A stretch of 64,000 bases of DNA from Suillus spraguei (GCA_016800925.1 JABCPU010000098.1:122779-186778), one strand, 5' to 3'; shown: positions 24,146 to 36,467, counted from the first letter of the stretch. Notes: generated from the sequence alone by a model not told the origin. Program-made: numbers and translations.

Positions 24146-25570
24146 ATGGCCTTTTCCGCTGTTAGCCCAATGGCAATTCCAATTTCCAGCCGTTCTACCA
24201 TAGCATCTAAAGAGGTCCTTGAAGGCACTCAAGGTCCGTCAGTTGTGCGGCGTTTCTACCAGATGGAACAGAAATTTAAGTCTTTAGAACAGGTGCACAC
24301 ATTATCATTTCTCAGCTGAACTCCTTCCGGTCAATCACTAAACTCAAGTTAAACAACAATCAACTTGGGGATGACGGTGTATCTGCACTCTTCACGTACC
24401 TCAAGTCTCCGCCCGCCTCACGGCACCGTAGTTCAATATCGGAAATCCATCTTAATTATAATGGTATAGGTTGTCGAGGTTTGCGCGACATTGCGGATTA
24501 TCTGAATGACAGTGAAGTAGCACTGAAGACATTGTGGCTCGCAAACGTGAGTAGTCAATCATCTTTCAGTCTCGCAAGGTGGATTAACCCCGTCATAGAA
24601 CACGATAGAACCTGATACCGACGTTCTGGCCTGGTTTGCTACCTCAGTAAATCGTTCTCGACTAGAGTTCCTTTCGCTCACGGGAAACCATAAGCTCGGC
24701 GATGCTGTCGTTGAGATTTTCTTTCGCCATCTAAGGGCACCTTACCTTCGGGAATTGCATATTAATACCATGGGAATAACTGCGCGTTGTGCATCTGCAC
24801 TCGCAAAGTGGATTTCATCGGGGCATACCGGCGGAGCGTATTCTCTGCACACTCTCAAATGCAATGGCAACAATCTAGGGATCAAGGGCGTATGTGAAGT
24901 TATCCACGCCATTGAGACGGGCAACTGGTCACTCATGAACGTGGAAGTGTATGCGAACCAAATAGCAGGCATAGATTTCCCAAATGACAACTCTCCCATT
25001 CAACAATCAGGACCTTTACCATCCTATGAATTGCAGGAGTCGTGGAAGGATGCAGAACACGCTCTTCGCCGGGTGCTTCACCGACGAAACGCTTACTGGA
25101 GAAGACAAGTAGAGTTGGAGGCACTAAGCCTTCTAAAATACTCCCGGACACTTATTCTTCGGTCGAAGGCTTCTCTTTCATCCGCGAACGAACACCCTAT
25201 GAGCGACTTGACCAGCAAATCGTTTCCATTTTACAATCTTCCTATGGAGCTGCGTCTCTACATCCTTGCGGTCCTCACACCTTCATTATCTTGTGCCCAA
25301 CGCACCCGTATCTATGATTATGCTGCCGACTTTTCATCTCTTCCCCAGCTTTTACCACGTCTACGGCGAGATATTGGCCATGGGTGTGTCGCAGATCCCT
25401 CACGAGCCCTTGGGGCAAGTGTAGGATTCACACTGTACAGTTCAGGTGGTTGTGCTGAAGGGAAGTGTATGGGTACTGGTAACAGTCTTGTGTGCCGTCG
25501 GGACGCAGAGCGCACCAAGTTCCTGGAAGCTGTTGGATGTCGTGCATACGAGCCTGAATGCACCACCTGA
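24146..25570 (+). CDS. leucine-rich repeat (RNI-like) protein
   Basis: The protein has about seven ribonuclease-inhibitor-type repeats, for example ITKLKLNNNQLGDDGVSALF, ISEIHLNYNGIGCRGLRDIA, LEFLSLTGNHKLGD, LRELHINTMGITARCASALA and LHTLKCNGNNLGIKGVCEVI. A charged helical segment (ELQESWKDAEHALRRVLHRR) and a Cys-containing C-terminus follow. The exons that preserve frame are 24146-24292, 24316-24546 and 24599-25570 (449 aa). The second intron (52 nt, GTGAGT...ATAG) is normal. The first gap is only 23 nt, too short for an ordinary intron, so the true first exon may differ. Such repeats usually bind proteins; the partner is unknown. Confidence 0.75.
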
Positions 25571-27212
25571 ATGCGGTTGGAATTGATGGTATTCCCATGG
25601 CGTTTCATTACCTTGTACCATTACTTTATCATCACATTGTACAGAAGTACCACAATACCGGTCGATATCAGCCCATAATTATGGCTGTAATACGTTGACT
25701 TTCACTTGTATACATACTACTTAGTGTTGCCGCAGAGTCGAATCGAATCGAGGTGGAAAATTTTGGTGGGGTGCGGATGGCTGAGCGGCCTTAGACAGAG
25801 GGTGGTTCGACTCACAGGGAGTGTATTGCTTGTCAGCGGAGCCCCGCATGATCACCTAATCCGGCAACATGCGTAAATGCGCGCTGAGCCTTATTCGTGG
25901 TTCAACAAACTTTACATAACTGCGCTATTGGCCGTCAGCTTGGGACCCAAAAAATGCGGTTTTCCTGGCCATTTTTACACTTTTTTCGCTACTTATGATG
26001 CGAAGGTCCACTGTACTGGCCCTCGCGAAGGTATCGGAGCTGTGGTTCCTGTTGTTGAGTGCCCTGCTCACCCCTTCCACCGGCTTCTCTGATAGCAAGT
26101 CCAACAATCGAGCATCAAGATGAGCGTGTCCTCGTTACCAGCAAGTACTCTCGTGTACACTGGATCACACGCAATCGCTGGGTCCTCGTTCGACTGCAAC
26201 AAGACCTGGCCTTCGTTCTTGAAATTCAAATGGACATGTTGCGGATTCGTCCTTCCGACCCTGTGCAAATGTGACTTCAAGCACATTCTTCAGCGCTGCT
26301 TCGGTACTGCCACAGAGCTTGGCCTTGAAGCGTAGTACTCGAAATTATATTTGGAATTTGCGAGTTGTTCGAGTGCTGTTTGGAGGTTGCGCGTCGTTGC
26401 ACCTGACGTTGTCAAAGAAGCTCATCAAGGTTGGAATCAGCAAGCCGCGTGAAATGTAATTATATCAAGTTGTAGTAAATTTCGGATGCTTATATCTCAG
26501 AGAGTTGATAGATTATGTTCCTGGGAATTAGAGTTTCATTTTCTACCCCGAGTTTTTAATAAAAAGCTCCAGACGGTGTCGGTTGCCTCGCGGACTTTGT
26601 GCCTTTCAAAAAATAGAAATTCTGGTAACTCAACGCAGTTCGGACTAACTCGGAGTTGAAATGAATTGAAACGAGTTCAGGAATGATACGCCTCCCACCG
26701 CTGCAAGTCTAGCATCACAAGTCAAGTCACAGTCTGTTGGTCTTGAATATGAGTATTTTGCCTCCAGCGCTGACTAGCAGCTTCTCGTCAAAATCGTGTA
26801 TGCTAGACACACAAAGCTTACTTGCGAAATAGCAGTTGGGGCAAGTAATCCGCAAATAACTTGTTCCGACGGCTATTTCGCCCCAGTCCCAACGTCTCCA
26901 TTCACATGCGACCACGAGGTTGAAGAGTCAGTAAGCCGCTACATGGAGAAATGGTCGCGGAACAAATTTCCCAATGTACAGAACTTCGATGTATTACGCG
27001 TGACCTCGAGTTAACAAACTGCTTTTGATCAATCTAACATTTGACGTTGAGTTCCTAACCAGATATCAAGTCGGCTGCGACAGTACTTTGTGTCGTACCT
27101 CTCCTACTAACCGTACCATGTTCGTGTGGATAATCAACTAATACAAAGACTACATACAAAAAGGTCACAAGAAAATCCAGTAGCTGCTAAACGTCTTTGT
27201 TCATAATAAGAT
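25571..27212. other. intergenic, no supported gene
   Basis: Only short unsupported reading frames are present. Near 25768-25820 a TGGCTGAGCGG A-box-like motif and a GGTTCGACTC B-box-like motif lie too close together for a tRNA. I recognise no transposon ends. Confidence 0.45.
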
Positions 27213-28613
27213 TCAAACATATTTGCCTTTAATTTCCTGCGAAAATTCCTCCATGGTATGGAACTTCACTCCTAAGTTGATTAATCGTGGGTCAGGGATA
27301 GCGGTATCCGGATATAGTCCAAACTCGGACTGAAAAGCATACTAAGAAAATATCATCAGCGTCAAGATTACACTACTACTCAAGTTGATACTTGCCATAT
27401 CATCCAATTCCTGCGCGACATTTGAGCACATGTACTACATCAGAGAGAAAGTATTTACGAACCTGCATTCCAGTGGTCGTGGAAGACACAAATGATACTG
27501 GCTTTCCCAGCGCTTACGGTAGCGGGAAAATTAGATCAAATATTAATTCCTGCGTTTTGATCACATACCTTGTTGCAGGATTGATGCAAATTGAGTGTAA
27601 TTCAACTTTGCGCTGACGGCATAGAATGTGCGGGAGAGAACTTCTGATTCGGGATCCTTATAGTGCTTGAGAAGCGCTAACGCGCACTGGCCAAGGTCCC
27701 GCTCAATCCACGTAACATACTGAGGAGATTGACTGTCATATCTGGGCACGTTCAATTCAAAGCGATCGGAATCCGGCACAGGCACAAGATTATTGTAACT
27801 GCCACAAAGTTTGCATTAGCTTGCGCAGGCTGTATCACAAGATGTCTTACTTCCAGAGATTCTCCGAAAACCAGCCTTGAAATGAAGGGTGTTAGCTACT
27901 CAAAAGACGCTAGAGATAAAAATTCTTACCGGTGTACAAAATGGAATGGGGTAGACCGGAATCTTGGAGATAGTCATCTACGTTAGCTTTGTCTGACAAG
28001 ACAATAATTAGCTTATGTCGTGTGCTGAACAAATGAAAACGTACTGTCGAAGTGATAAACGTTTGCATACTTCCCGTTGGACACCCTTGTACAGTGCGGA
28101 AGAGAACTATAGAAGATATGCATCAGGACCGAAGTCGCAAGATGGGAACAACAGAATTCACCTCCAAATAAAGTATTTAATATCCGTTACTTTAGCAGCG
28201 TCGATGAGATTCTTCCCAAGTAGCATTTCACTGTTGTGGCCTTGAGCCAAGTTTTTGGGATCATAATAGTCGGTGACCTGTTAAAACAAGTAGCGGTAAA
28301 TCAGGCCTTTGGAAAGAAACGTGACATACCCCGTAGACGGCCTCGACACCGGACAGTGCTTGCTTCAACGAGTCGATGTCCCATAAGTCGGCTTGCGCAA
28401 CCTGGGCACCAAGAGTCTTCAGCTTCAACGCTCTCTCCGAACTGGAGTTTCGGGTGATTGCACGCGGTACGAAGGTACCGTCTGCTAGTAGGGCTTTCAC
28501 GACAGATGAGCCTGATGATTCTGATTAGCCAGCAACTTGAGCATGAATAACATCGACATGCCTTGAGTTCCGGTGGCTCCGAACACGGCAACTATGCGAG
28601 GTGACGTTGACAT
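27213..28613 (-). CDS. NmrA-like family NAD(P)-binding protein
   Basis: This is a Rossmann-fold protein of the atypical short-chain dehydrogenase group; relatives sense NAD(P) or reduce small substrates. The 302-aa product opens with RIVAVFGATGTQG, the GxxGxxG dinucleotide motif at residues 12-18. ALSGVEAVYGVTDYYDP, YFIWSSLPHC, LPHSILYTGWFSENLW and PQYVTWIERDLGQCAL follow, ending in FSQEIKGKYV. Ten exons can be joined (28613-28562, 28511-28330, 28277-28162, 28106-28045, 27992-27930, 27875-27851, 27798-27569, 27497-27463, 27410-27396, 27341-27213) to exactly 909 nt. Introns 1 and 9 use GC donors (GCATGT, GCAAGT). The gene is divergent to TFIIE-alpha, with about 630 bp between them. Confidence 0.9.
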
Positions 28614-29243
28614 TGCTCAGGTATGAGTGAATGAAGTAGATTACAATGAGAGATGCTTCATTCTATTGGGCACCTTGACACCTTAAGTAGCTATTCTCAA
28701 TTGTTTATACCGTGTTGTGACCCTTCGTCTGGCGAAGCACATTCACTCCATGTCTGGTAATCAAAGTTCCCGAGAATACCATCATGACGAGTATGCATAT
28801 CAAATACGAGCTGACTGATCGACATCCTGCTGCGCAGTCTAAAAGGTTTCTTCCCGTGGATCCGTGAATCGGAATTTATTATAAGAATCGTCCAGATCCT
28901 GGGTGAAGGAAGAATAATAAGGCCAGTGCAGTGCTGACCTGCTGCCAGGTCCAGTGAAGTCATTGGTGGTGAACCACGCGATGTCGGGGCACGCCGTAAA
29001 GCTTAGTAAGTTACGCCATGTTCAAAGTTTTTCCGCACCAAGTCCAACATATCTGCTGCACCCTTTGATTTCGTGCGGGTCTTTGGGATAAGACTAACCG
29101 CATTTGTTTGTTGTCGCGACACCCAGACCTTAGGTTGGCAGGCCAATGTGGGTGCACACGCTTATTACATAAGCAGTTATTTCGGTCTTGTCTTCGAGTC
29201 AGCTCGCTTGCAGTCGCAGACTCCAGAGAGCTCAAACAGCACT
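28614..29243. other. shared upstream region of NmrA-like gene and TFIIE-alpha
   Basis: The two flanking genes are transcribed away from each other, so this stretch should hold both promoters. I see no strong TATA box and no gene. Confidence 0.45.
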
Positions 29244-30996
29244 ATGGCGACCAAAGAAGACCAAGAGGCGCTGCGTCTTCTCGTCCAACACGTCTCCCGA
29301 GGTTTCTACGAACCAAAGTTCACTATAATCTTGGACCAGCTAGCCCGTCATCCGGTGTAAGTATCTAGAATGTGGATGAAACAGAGCTCGTTAACATTTC
29401 AATTACGATGTGTACCCATGACCACTAATTTGACACCAGTCTCAAGGATGACGACCTGGCCGGGCGGATGGGCCTTCAGGCGAAGGAATTGAATAAACTT
29501 ATGGCTGTTTTAGGGAACGACCGTCTGGTGCAAGTGTAGGCCTAGTCGCATTTGTCTCTCTCCAATCATATCTGATTCTACCTCCAAGCTACCGCCAAAA
29601 CGAGCTTAAGGAGGGGGCCCAGAGGTCTGTCGGAAGACAGTACTATTACATTGACTACAAGCACTTTTGCGATGTCGTTAAATGGCGCATCGCAGAGATG
29701 CGGAGAATTATAGACTCGGGTCTACGTAATGTCAGTCTAGGCACATTTTTCTGACCCATACTGATTCTGTTTAAAGGAACTTGACAATAAAGGCTATATC
29801 TGTCCGCAATGCAGCAAATCGTACACAACGTTAGAAGTCGACAAGCTAATGGATTTTTCGAGAGGGATATTTGTGTGCGAGGACTGCCACGCGGAGGTTG
29901 TGGAAAATGAAAATGCGGAGAATGTCAGGGGGAGTCAGGACCGGATGCAAAGGTTCAACCACCAGATGCGGTTTGTTGTCGAAGGTTTGAGAAAAACAGA
30001 GTCCATGGTTCTCCCAGCGTGCGTATCTCAATATTTCGACTGCATATCCTTTCTGATCCAGTACATTGTAGGCTCGATGTTCCCACTTGGGTCAAAAATA
30101 ATGTTGGTGATGTTGAAAAGCAGAAGACTGGCCAGGTGTCAGGTTTGAAAATAGCAGGATCTGGACCTGGTGGTAGACAAGAAGACGGTGTTGGCATAGT
30201 CATGTCCATGGACAAGGATGAAGCAACGAGACGGCAAGAACGAGACGCTGAAGCAGCGGCAAAACGACAGCAAAATGCCCTACCAGCATGGCATTTAAAG
30301 AGTACTATCACCGGAGATTTGACGGCTCTTGGCATGCAGGAGAGTGCACGTGCCATGGGGAGAGAAGGCGAAGGTCTGCCAGTATCCAGCGACGACTCTC
30401 TCAAAGGGCTTGGAACTATCGGCACTCTGCCGCGTCCACTTCAGCTGACAGCGGCGATGGAAGATGTGAAACCAGAAATCAACCATGAGATGGATTGTAT
30501 GTTGTCTACGATGCGAATTCTGTGTCATTATGGTGATCTAACGGTATACAGATTACGACCAATACTATGCCTCATTAGCGGCCTCTAATGCAGTCTCCTC
30601 TCAGAACACGCCCAGATCTGGTCTAGGAAGCGAAGAGTTTGAAGAGGAGGAACAAAAACCCACTGTGCAGTACCTAGATTCTCTCAATGATTACAAGAAG
30701 CGGTCCCGATCAAAAGAAGACGAAGGTGCTGCTGTAGCAAAGTTGCCCAAGACTGATATTCCAGAACTAGAACCAAATATCACTGATTCTATGATGGAGG
30801 TAAACGGGGAGGATGATACCCCTGTATTAAGTGGGTTTTGTTCTCCGCATCAAAATTTTCGTATCCTTACCCTTGTGCTACTTTCGCAGTTAATGGTGTC
30901 TCGAAACCATTTTCAGAGGTTACCGATGAAGATACCGAACTTATGACGCCAGACGAGTATACCGCTTACTACGAACTTTTGCAATCGCGGTCGTAG
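29244..30996 (+). CDS. TFA1: transcription initiation factor IIE, alpha subunit
   Basis: TFIIE-alpha joins the RNA polymerase II pre-initiation complex in the nucleus and recruits and regulates TFIIH. The N-terminus shows the winged-helix region (EALRLLVQHVSRGFYEPKF, LAGRMGLQAKELNKLMAVLG, RQYYYIDYKHFCDVVKWRIA). The zinc ribbon has Cys126, Cys129, Cys151 and Cys154 (CPQCSKSY...FVCEDC). A charged middle and an acidic C-terminus follow, with TDEDTELMTPDEYTAYYELL. Seven exons (29244-29356, 29440-29535, 29589-29730, 29777-30018, 30072-30496, 30552-30830, 30890-30996) join to 1404 nt, 467 aa, similar to the yeast protein in length. It is the one clear housekeeping gene here. Name by family resemblance. 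Confidence 0.93.
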
Positions 30997-31108
30997 ACCC
31001 AATTTATTCTACTAGAGAAACACATTATAATTGTTACAAGCGCCTTCGGACAGTTGCCCATTGATTTATAATAACAGATATCTGTACGCTACGTTAGCCG
31101 TTGCATCT

Positions 31109-32160
31109 TCATTTCCTCGGAAGCGCTCGAATGTCTCTACGGTCTCGGACTCTTGACAGTGCAGTGTACAGCTGTCTGTGCGCGAATGAATCGGCGCGTA
31201 AGTCGAGCACTGCTTTCTCTAACGTCAAGTCTTGACTTCTGTTGAACGTTGTTGCATAAGTCGGACGCAATGGAAACTGCTTTCGATTGACGGTCCAGCT
31301 TGAACACGCTGGATTGAAAATGAAGGTAATGCGAGGCAGGCAGTGTATTTCTCCAGTATGAGGAATTTGCATGACTTCTACAAACCTGGGATAAGGACTC
31401 GTGATGCAGACTCGCGCGTTCCGCACTAATCCTTTTTCAACCAACAGATTTGTATAGCGCATATAATCAAAGTACGATTCTGTTCCGTCTGTCAGTATGT
31501 TTCGTCATTGTCCGTTTTATTTCATGCTCACCATAATCTTCTGGCACACAAAGTCGTTAAACTCGTCTACGAATACATTTCACAAAGAGAGGAGTGCCCG
31601 CTGGAGACAAGCTGTAGGGGTCGTAAAAGAACGTGAGGAGGAAATATAACGTCTACAGCATCGTTGATATTGGAGATATGACCGATTGGGCTGGAGAGAT
31701 TGACGGCCGCCTGAGCGGTCATCCCCTGCTGTGTCCATGAAGTTGGTGCATGTGGGGTCCCCCATGCTTCGTACTGGCGTTGTAGACACGCATGAATATC
31801 CATAGCGGGAATGATTTTACGGAACCAGCCAATGAAGCCAATCCGCCTGCCCCACTGACGACAGGTGCCACTTGACAAAAGTCACCCAACCCGATGATTA
31901 GGAAATCGCTCCGTCCTCTTCGACAATATACAGTAGCAACTCCCCAGATGTTTCGTTGATTGGCGCAGATGCAATTCTGTTTGAAATCCAGGCGATGCAG
32001 TGGAGTCCGAGATAGTGCAGTCTCAGGCCAAAGCGACTGCCCAGACTTACACAAACGATCGAACTTCAATGATGAGTCCAGAAAGCAAAGAGCAAAGAGA
32101 GCAAGCCCATTTTCCTGCGCAGAAAGATGATGCGGAACACCTGCTGCCGCGACGAAGATG
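31109..32160 (-). pseudogene. Helitron-type Pif1 helicase fragment
   Basis: The right part shows FLIIGLGDFCQVAPV, the GDxxQ(V/L)xPV motif of Pif1 helicases. The left part shows VDEFNDFVCQKIM, RITFIFNPACSSW, RKQFPLRPTYATTFNRSQD and HRQLYTALSRVRDRRDI, which is the Pif1 C-terminal part used by Helitrons. The pieces are in different frames, and the Rep nuclease domain and Walker A are absent. The fragment is convergent to TFIIE-alpha and only about 110 bp past its stop. I saw no Helitron 3' hairpin. Confidence 0.8.
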
Positions 32161-32336
32161 TGACTATAGCCGCTATCATAAATAAATCTGATCCTTGAGC
32201 CAATTCTGGAGCTGGACCGAAGGACGAACTGCGAATTACCCTGGTATAAATAAAGTTAAACTCGCAAAAATGAGCACGTGATTCGGTTCTTCGCCCTTAT
32301 ATGAGCCCAAATAATTGAATACCCGTGTCATTCATC

Positions 32337-34139
32337 ATGTCTTCAGAGCATTCACCAGAACGACCTCTCCGCGGCAACCCCGAGAGAAACGCGCCCTTAG
32401 ATGCCAGAGGCACATCGGAAGCTTACGGGTTTGATAGCGAGTCAACCATGGATTGTAACGTTTTTAACCCAGTCGATTTACCTTGCGGGCGCACTGTTCA
32501 GAACAGGCTGGTGAAGGTAATGTTTCCTTCTAAGCCCGAAGACAGTTGTTTAAACAGAATCATTTTTGTAGACAGCTATGTACGAGCACATGGCAAATTT
32601 TTCTGGTGGTCCACCAAACGAGTTCCACTATGGCTTGTACTCTGAATGGGCAAAGCACGGATGGGGAATGACTCTCACTGGAAATGTTCAGGTCTCACCT
32701 CACCATCTGACCTTGGGTCGTGACATAGTTATACCACCCACGCTCAATGCAGAGGACCTTAAACCCTTTAAGAGGTGGGCGGAAGTCATCCATGGAACCG
32801 TCGATGGCACGCGCACACTGGCTATCATGCAGCTATCGCACGCTGGACGCCAATCGGCGAATTTTATTGGTGGTCGACTACCTTTTGTTCCACCACTGGC
32901 CCCCAGTTCTATCCGTGTTGGGGCAGGTCATACTGAAAATCGTGAAAGGGGCGCAGTCTCTGACCTGATGTTCCATGCATTGTTCCAAGTTCCTACGGAG
33001 ATGACCACACTAGACATTCTCTATGTACAATCCAGCTTCGTGCGAGGCGCTGTTTTGGCGTACAAATCAGGCTTCGATGGGGTCCAGCTTCATGCTGCCC
33101 ATGGATGTGAGTCCGCATAACATTTGTGTTGAAGTATTCTGGTTGAACTTGAATTATTTGCAGATTTACTGGCACAGTTCATGAGCCCTAAGGTATGGTC
33201 ATTGTGTACTTCCAAAAGCTAGCTGAAATTACGTGTCAGAGCAATGCCCGGAACGACGAATATTCAGTCGCACCAGAAAACGTCACCCGCATGTTGTTTG
33301 AAATAGTTGACGCTATCCGCAAGGTGGTGCCAGCCACTTTCATAATCGGAATCAAGATTAACTCAGCTGACTATGTGACTTCTGGAAGCACCGAAGAAGT
33401 ATCTCAGGAAGGCGAACGACGTGTCCTGGGTCACATTCGCACCATTGCAAGTTGGGGTGCCATCGACTTCATCGAGATTAGTGGAGGTGATTACGAAAAA
33501 CCTGGTAAGGGAGCGTTAAAAAAGAACATTCTTCAATCTAATCCGATCTCTTACTCAGACTTTATGGCGTGTCGTGGATCCCAAAAAATAGACCGCCAGG
33601 CCTTCTTTGCCCAGTTTTCACGTACAGTCATGAAGGACCTTCACCGATCGCCTCTCCCTTTTCCTTCCGTCCCACTTATTCTACTGACTGGTGGCCTCCG
33701 CTCTCATTCTCACCTACAAGCTGCCTTGATGTCGAAGCATGCCGACTTGTTGGGCATTGGGAGAGGTGCTGTCCTCTGTCCCGACCTGCCCAAGATCCTT
33801 CGGTTGCAGCTACAAACTAGCGGATCTTCTAGCACTTGGACTGACAGACCTTTTGCACACGAACCAGAAGCAGTGTTCAGAGCTTCCAAATGGGTACCAA
33901 GTGTGAAACTCATTGGCGCTGGCGTCGGGACTGCATGGTATACCACCAGAATGAGGGACATTGCCGTCTCCCAGATCAAGAACCCCAGAGCAGAACCACC
34001 ATCCGCGAATTACAACAGAGGAGGATTAATCGCTGTATTCAAGATGTGGGCATGGTTCGACTCTGGAATAGCTCTGATTTGGGTCGTAGGAATATTCACA
34101 GTGCTCATTGTCGTGGCCGAGGTTTTCTATCGACACTAA
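32337..34139 (+). CDS. Old Yellow Enzyme-type NADH:flavin oxidoreductase with membrane tail
   Basis: This is an FMN-dependent ene-reductase-like TIM barrel expected to use NAD(P)H to reduce activated double bonds; the substrate is unknown. The family motifs are FSGGPPNEFHYGLYSEW, IMQLSHAGRQ (near residue 147), FDGVQLHAAHGYLLAQFMSP, NARNDEYS, DFIEISGGDYEKP and LLTGGLRSHSHLQAA. A C-terminal helix, SGIALIWVVGIFTVLIVVAE, suggests tail anchoring in a membrane. Five exons (32337-32516, 32572-33106, 33164-33192, 33240-33504, 33559-34139) join to 1590 nt, 529 aa. The ATG at 32337 is the first in frame. The aldo-keto reductase lies downstream on the same strand. Confidence 0.92.
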
Positions 34140-34874
34140 AGGTGGTGTCACCGGTGCACCAGGCTGATCGGAACGTTCATGCCGGTGCGGCCTCCGAGCA
34201 GGGCAGGACGGGCCGAAGGCACTTTGGCGCTCCACTACATTTCACATGGTGCGTCACTTATACGATATACTTGACTTGTGCGGTTCATTTTTCAACCTAG
34301 GACTCTGACTAGCTAATCAGGTCAATCTGAACAGCGACTTATAATGACCTCATTCTCCTTATTCTCATTCTTCCGATATATCTCCGTCCGCGACGTTATC
34401 GAACGAGTTGTGCTGATTCAGCCATTCCCATTGCCCTTTCATACTTGTGATTACGGACGATCGTATTCTTGGAAGTCTCGTTATCTTGCTACGACTTACT
34501 CTTTGATACAGGCAATATAACCGTTACCTTTGGGCAGGATATTGTTGTTACTACAAGGTCAACGGGATCCATCAGCCCGGTAGGCTCCAATAGGCAAAAC
34601 ACCTCTAAGCAAGACAGTTGCCACTTCTGGGACATGGTCTAGCTGGAGCTTTCTCGGTTTCCCCGGCTACAAGTAGGATCGCAAGATGATAAGCATTTGT
34701 ATTATTGTTCGCAAAGGCATGCGCTTTGCGGCACACGTGGTCCGTAGAGAGCATCAGGTGAAGGTCATAATTCTCGCGATTGTCACTGCTTGGTAAATAT
34801 AGCTCTGAAGAGGCTATAAAGCTAGGACGTGAGGTCATCAGCCTATCAATTGACTCTTGTATAGTGGTATCAGC
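34140..34874. other. intergenic between OYE-like and aldo-keto reductase genes
   Basis: It should contain the 3' end of one gene and the promoter of the next. No gene or repeat is recognised. Confidence 0.4.
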
Positions 34875-36079
34875 ATGCCTGCAACAACATCTGTCACACT
34901 CAACACTGGAGGAGTCATGCCCACAGTCGGTCTTGGTAAGCACAGCCGAAAGGGAAGCGTACTGAACGTTGAACGCTTGCAATAGGCACATGGAAGTCCA
35001 AGCCTGGCCAAGTCGAACATGCTGTTGAATTCGCCTTGAAGAATGGATACACGCATGTTGACACTGCCGCTGGATACCAGAACGAAACAGAAGTCGGACA
35101 GGGGATTAAGGCGTCTGGTCTGGCAAGAGAGCAAGTCTTCCTGACCACGAAGCTTGATAATCCCGATCAGATGTATCCAGAAAAGGCCCTTGAGGCATCG
35201 CTCAAAAAACTTGACACTTCTTATCTAGACCTTTGTAAGTGATAAACCGTTCGCCGATCTTGACTAGTGAACTCATCCCTCGAGCAGGGCTCATGCACTG
35301 GCCAGCTCCTATGACTAGAGATGGCAAGCCCAACAGGGAATACGACTGGTTGGACACCTGGAAAACTATGGAAGACCTATACCTTGCTCACCCAGAGAAA
35401 CTCAAGGCCATTGGTCAGTACTCAGTGACACAACCTCACGTGCTATCTCTGTACTAAAAATCCATGAGGTGTTTCCAATTTCTCCGTGGAATACCTTGAA
35501 CGCTTATTAAAAGTTGCCCGTGTCGTCCCGGCCGTAAACCAGATTGAGCTCCACCCGTAAGTCGACACTTTTTTTCGAGCAGCTTGATTATGAATGATTA
35601 TTCGTAGTTCATGTCCTCAGGATGACGTCGTCGGGTACTGCCAGGACAAGGGAATCGTGTTGACAGCTTATTCTCCATTGGGATCCGACAATTCCCCCTT
35701 GTTGAAAAACGAGACTGTGATAAAAATTGCAGCGAAGTACGGTGTACAACCCGCCAATGTGCTAATATCCCTTCATGCAAACAAGCCCATGCACACTGGT
35801 ATGTAATCTTCACGGTCATTCTCGCTGGGAAGCTCGGTTCTCATTGGTATGACATAGTGCTTCCCAAGTCCGTTACCAACGAGCGTATCTTAAGTGAGGT
35901 GTTATTCCTTCATTAATTCCGGCTATCATTCATCATCTTCCTCAGACAATGCGAAGATCATAGATTTGACCCCTGAAGAAATTGGCGAGCTTCATGACAT
36001 TGATAAAACGCACCATTTCCGTGCTTGTCACCCTTCTTGGACAGGTTTCGGTGGTCTTGGATTCCCTGATTGCAAATAG
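34875..36079 (+). CDS. aldo-keto reductase
   Basis: This is a cytosolic NADPH-dependent reductase of aldehydes or ketones. The catalytic tetrad is visible: Asp46 and Tyr51 in [11 protein letters not shown], Lys76 in FLTTKL and His107 in LMHWPAP. Further family motifs are [33 protein letters not shown] and [10 protein letters not shown]. Seven exons (34875-34935, 34986-35234, 35288-35413, 35469-35556, 35608-35798, 35858-35893, 35946-36079) join to 885 nt, 294 aa, typical for the family. The first exon carries [20 protein letters not shown]. Substrate not predictable. Confidence 0.93.
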
Positions 36080-36467
36080 GTTATAGTCAAAGTGTAGTGT
36101 ATGGCGGGCCATGTGACGGCGACAAATGATACGGCACTGTTGTTGGATATCAACCCGCAATGTAGTACACAGTTACCTTTTCAAGTAAATTTGAAAGCAT
36201 GGTTGAGTAGGTGTTTGAATGAATTTCTGAGAGGCCCGCACGTTAGATATCCAGCCAGCTGTCGCATGGCTGTGCAGAAGTGTTTTGAATACCATGGGTA
36301 TGGGTGTGCTTATCATCGTGATAGGCGGTCTTCATCATCAATCCATCCATTGCCGGGTCTATTATCAATACTTGCAATCACAGGTAAAAATCTCGGTACA
36401 TCGATAGACTGCGACGCGAAATACTTCAGCCCAGCGAGTTTGCTCCCATGACAACTAAAATCAAGCC
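36080..36467. other. intergenic between convergent genes
   Basis: It lies between the stops of the aldo-keto reductase and membrane-protein copy 2. No gene is seen. Confidence 0.4.

Noticed and set aside
25768..25830. A-box-like TGGCTGAGCGG followed by GGTTCGACTC, as in a tRNA
   Set aside because: The boxes are only about 35 nt apart, no anticodon arm fits between them, and the T-stem and acceptor do not pair.
28697..28963. Minus-strand 88-aa frame between the NmrA-like and TFIIE genes
   Set aside because: There is no family resemblance or splice support, and it lies in the shared promoter region.
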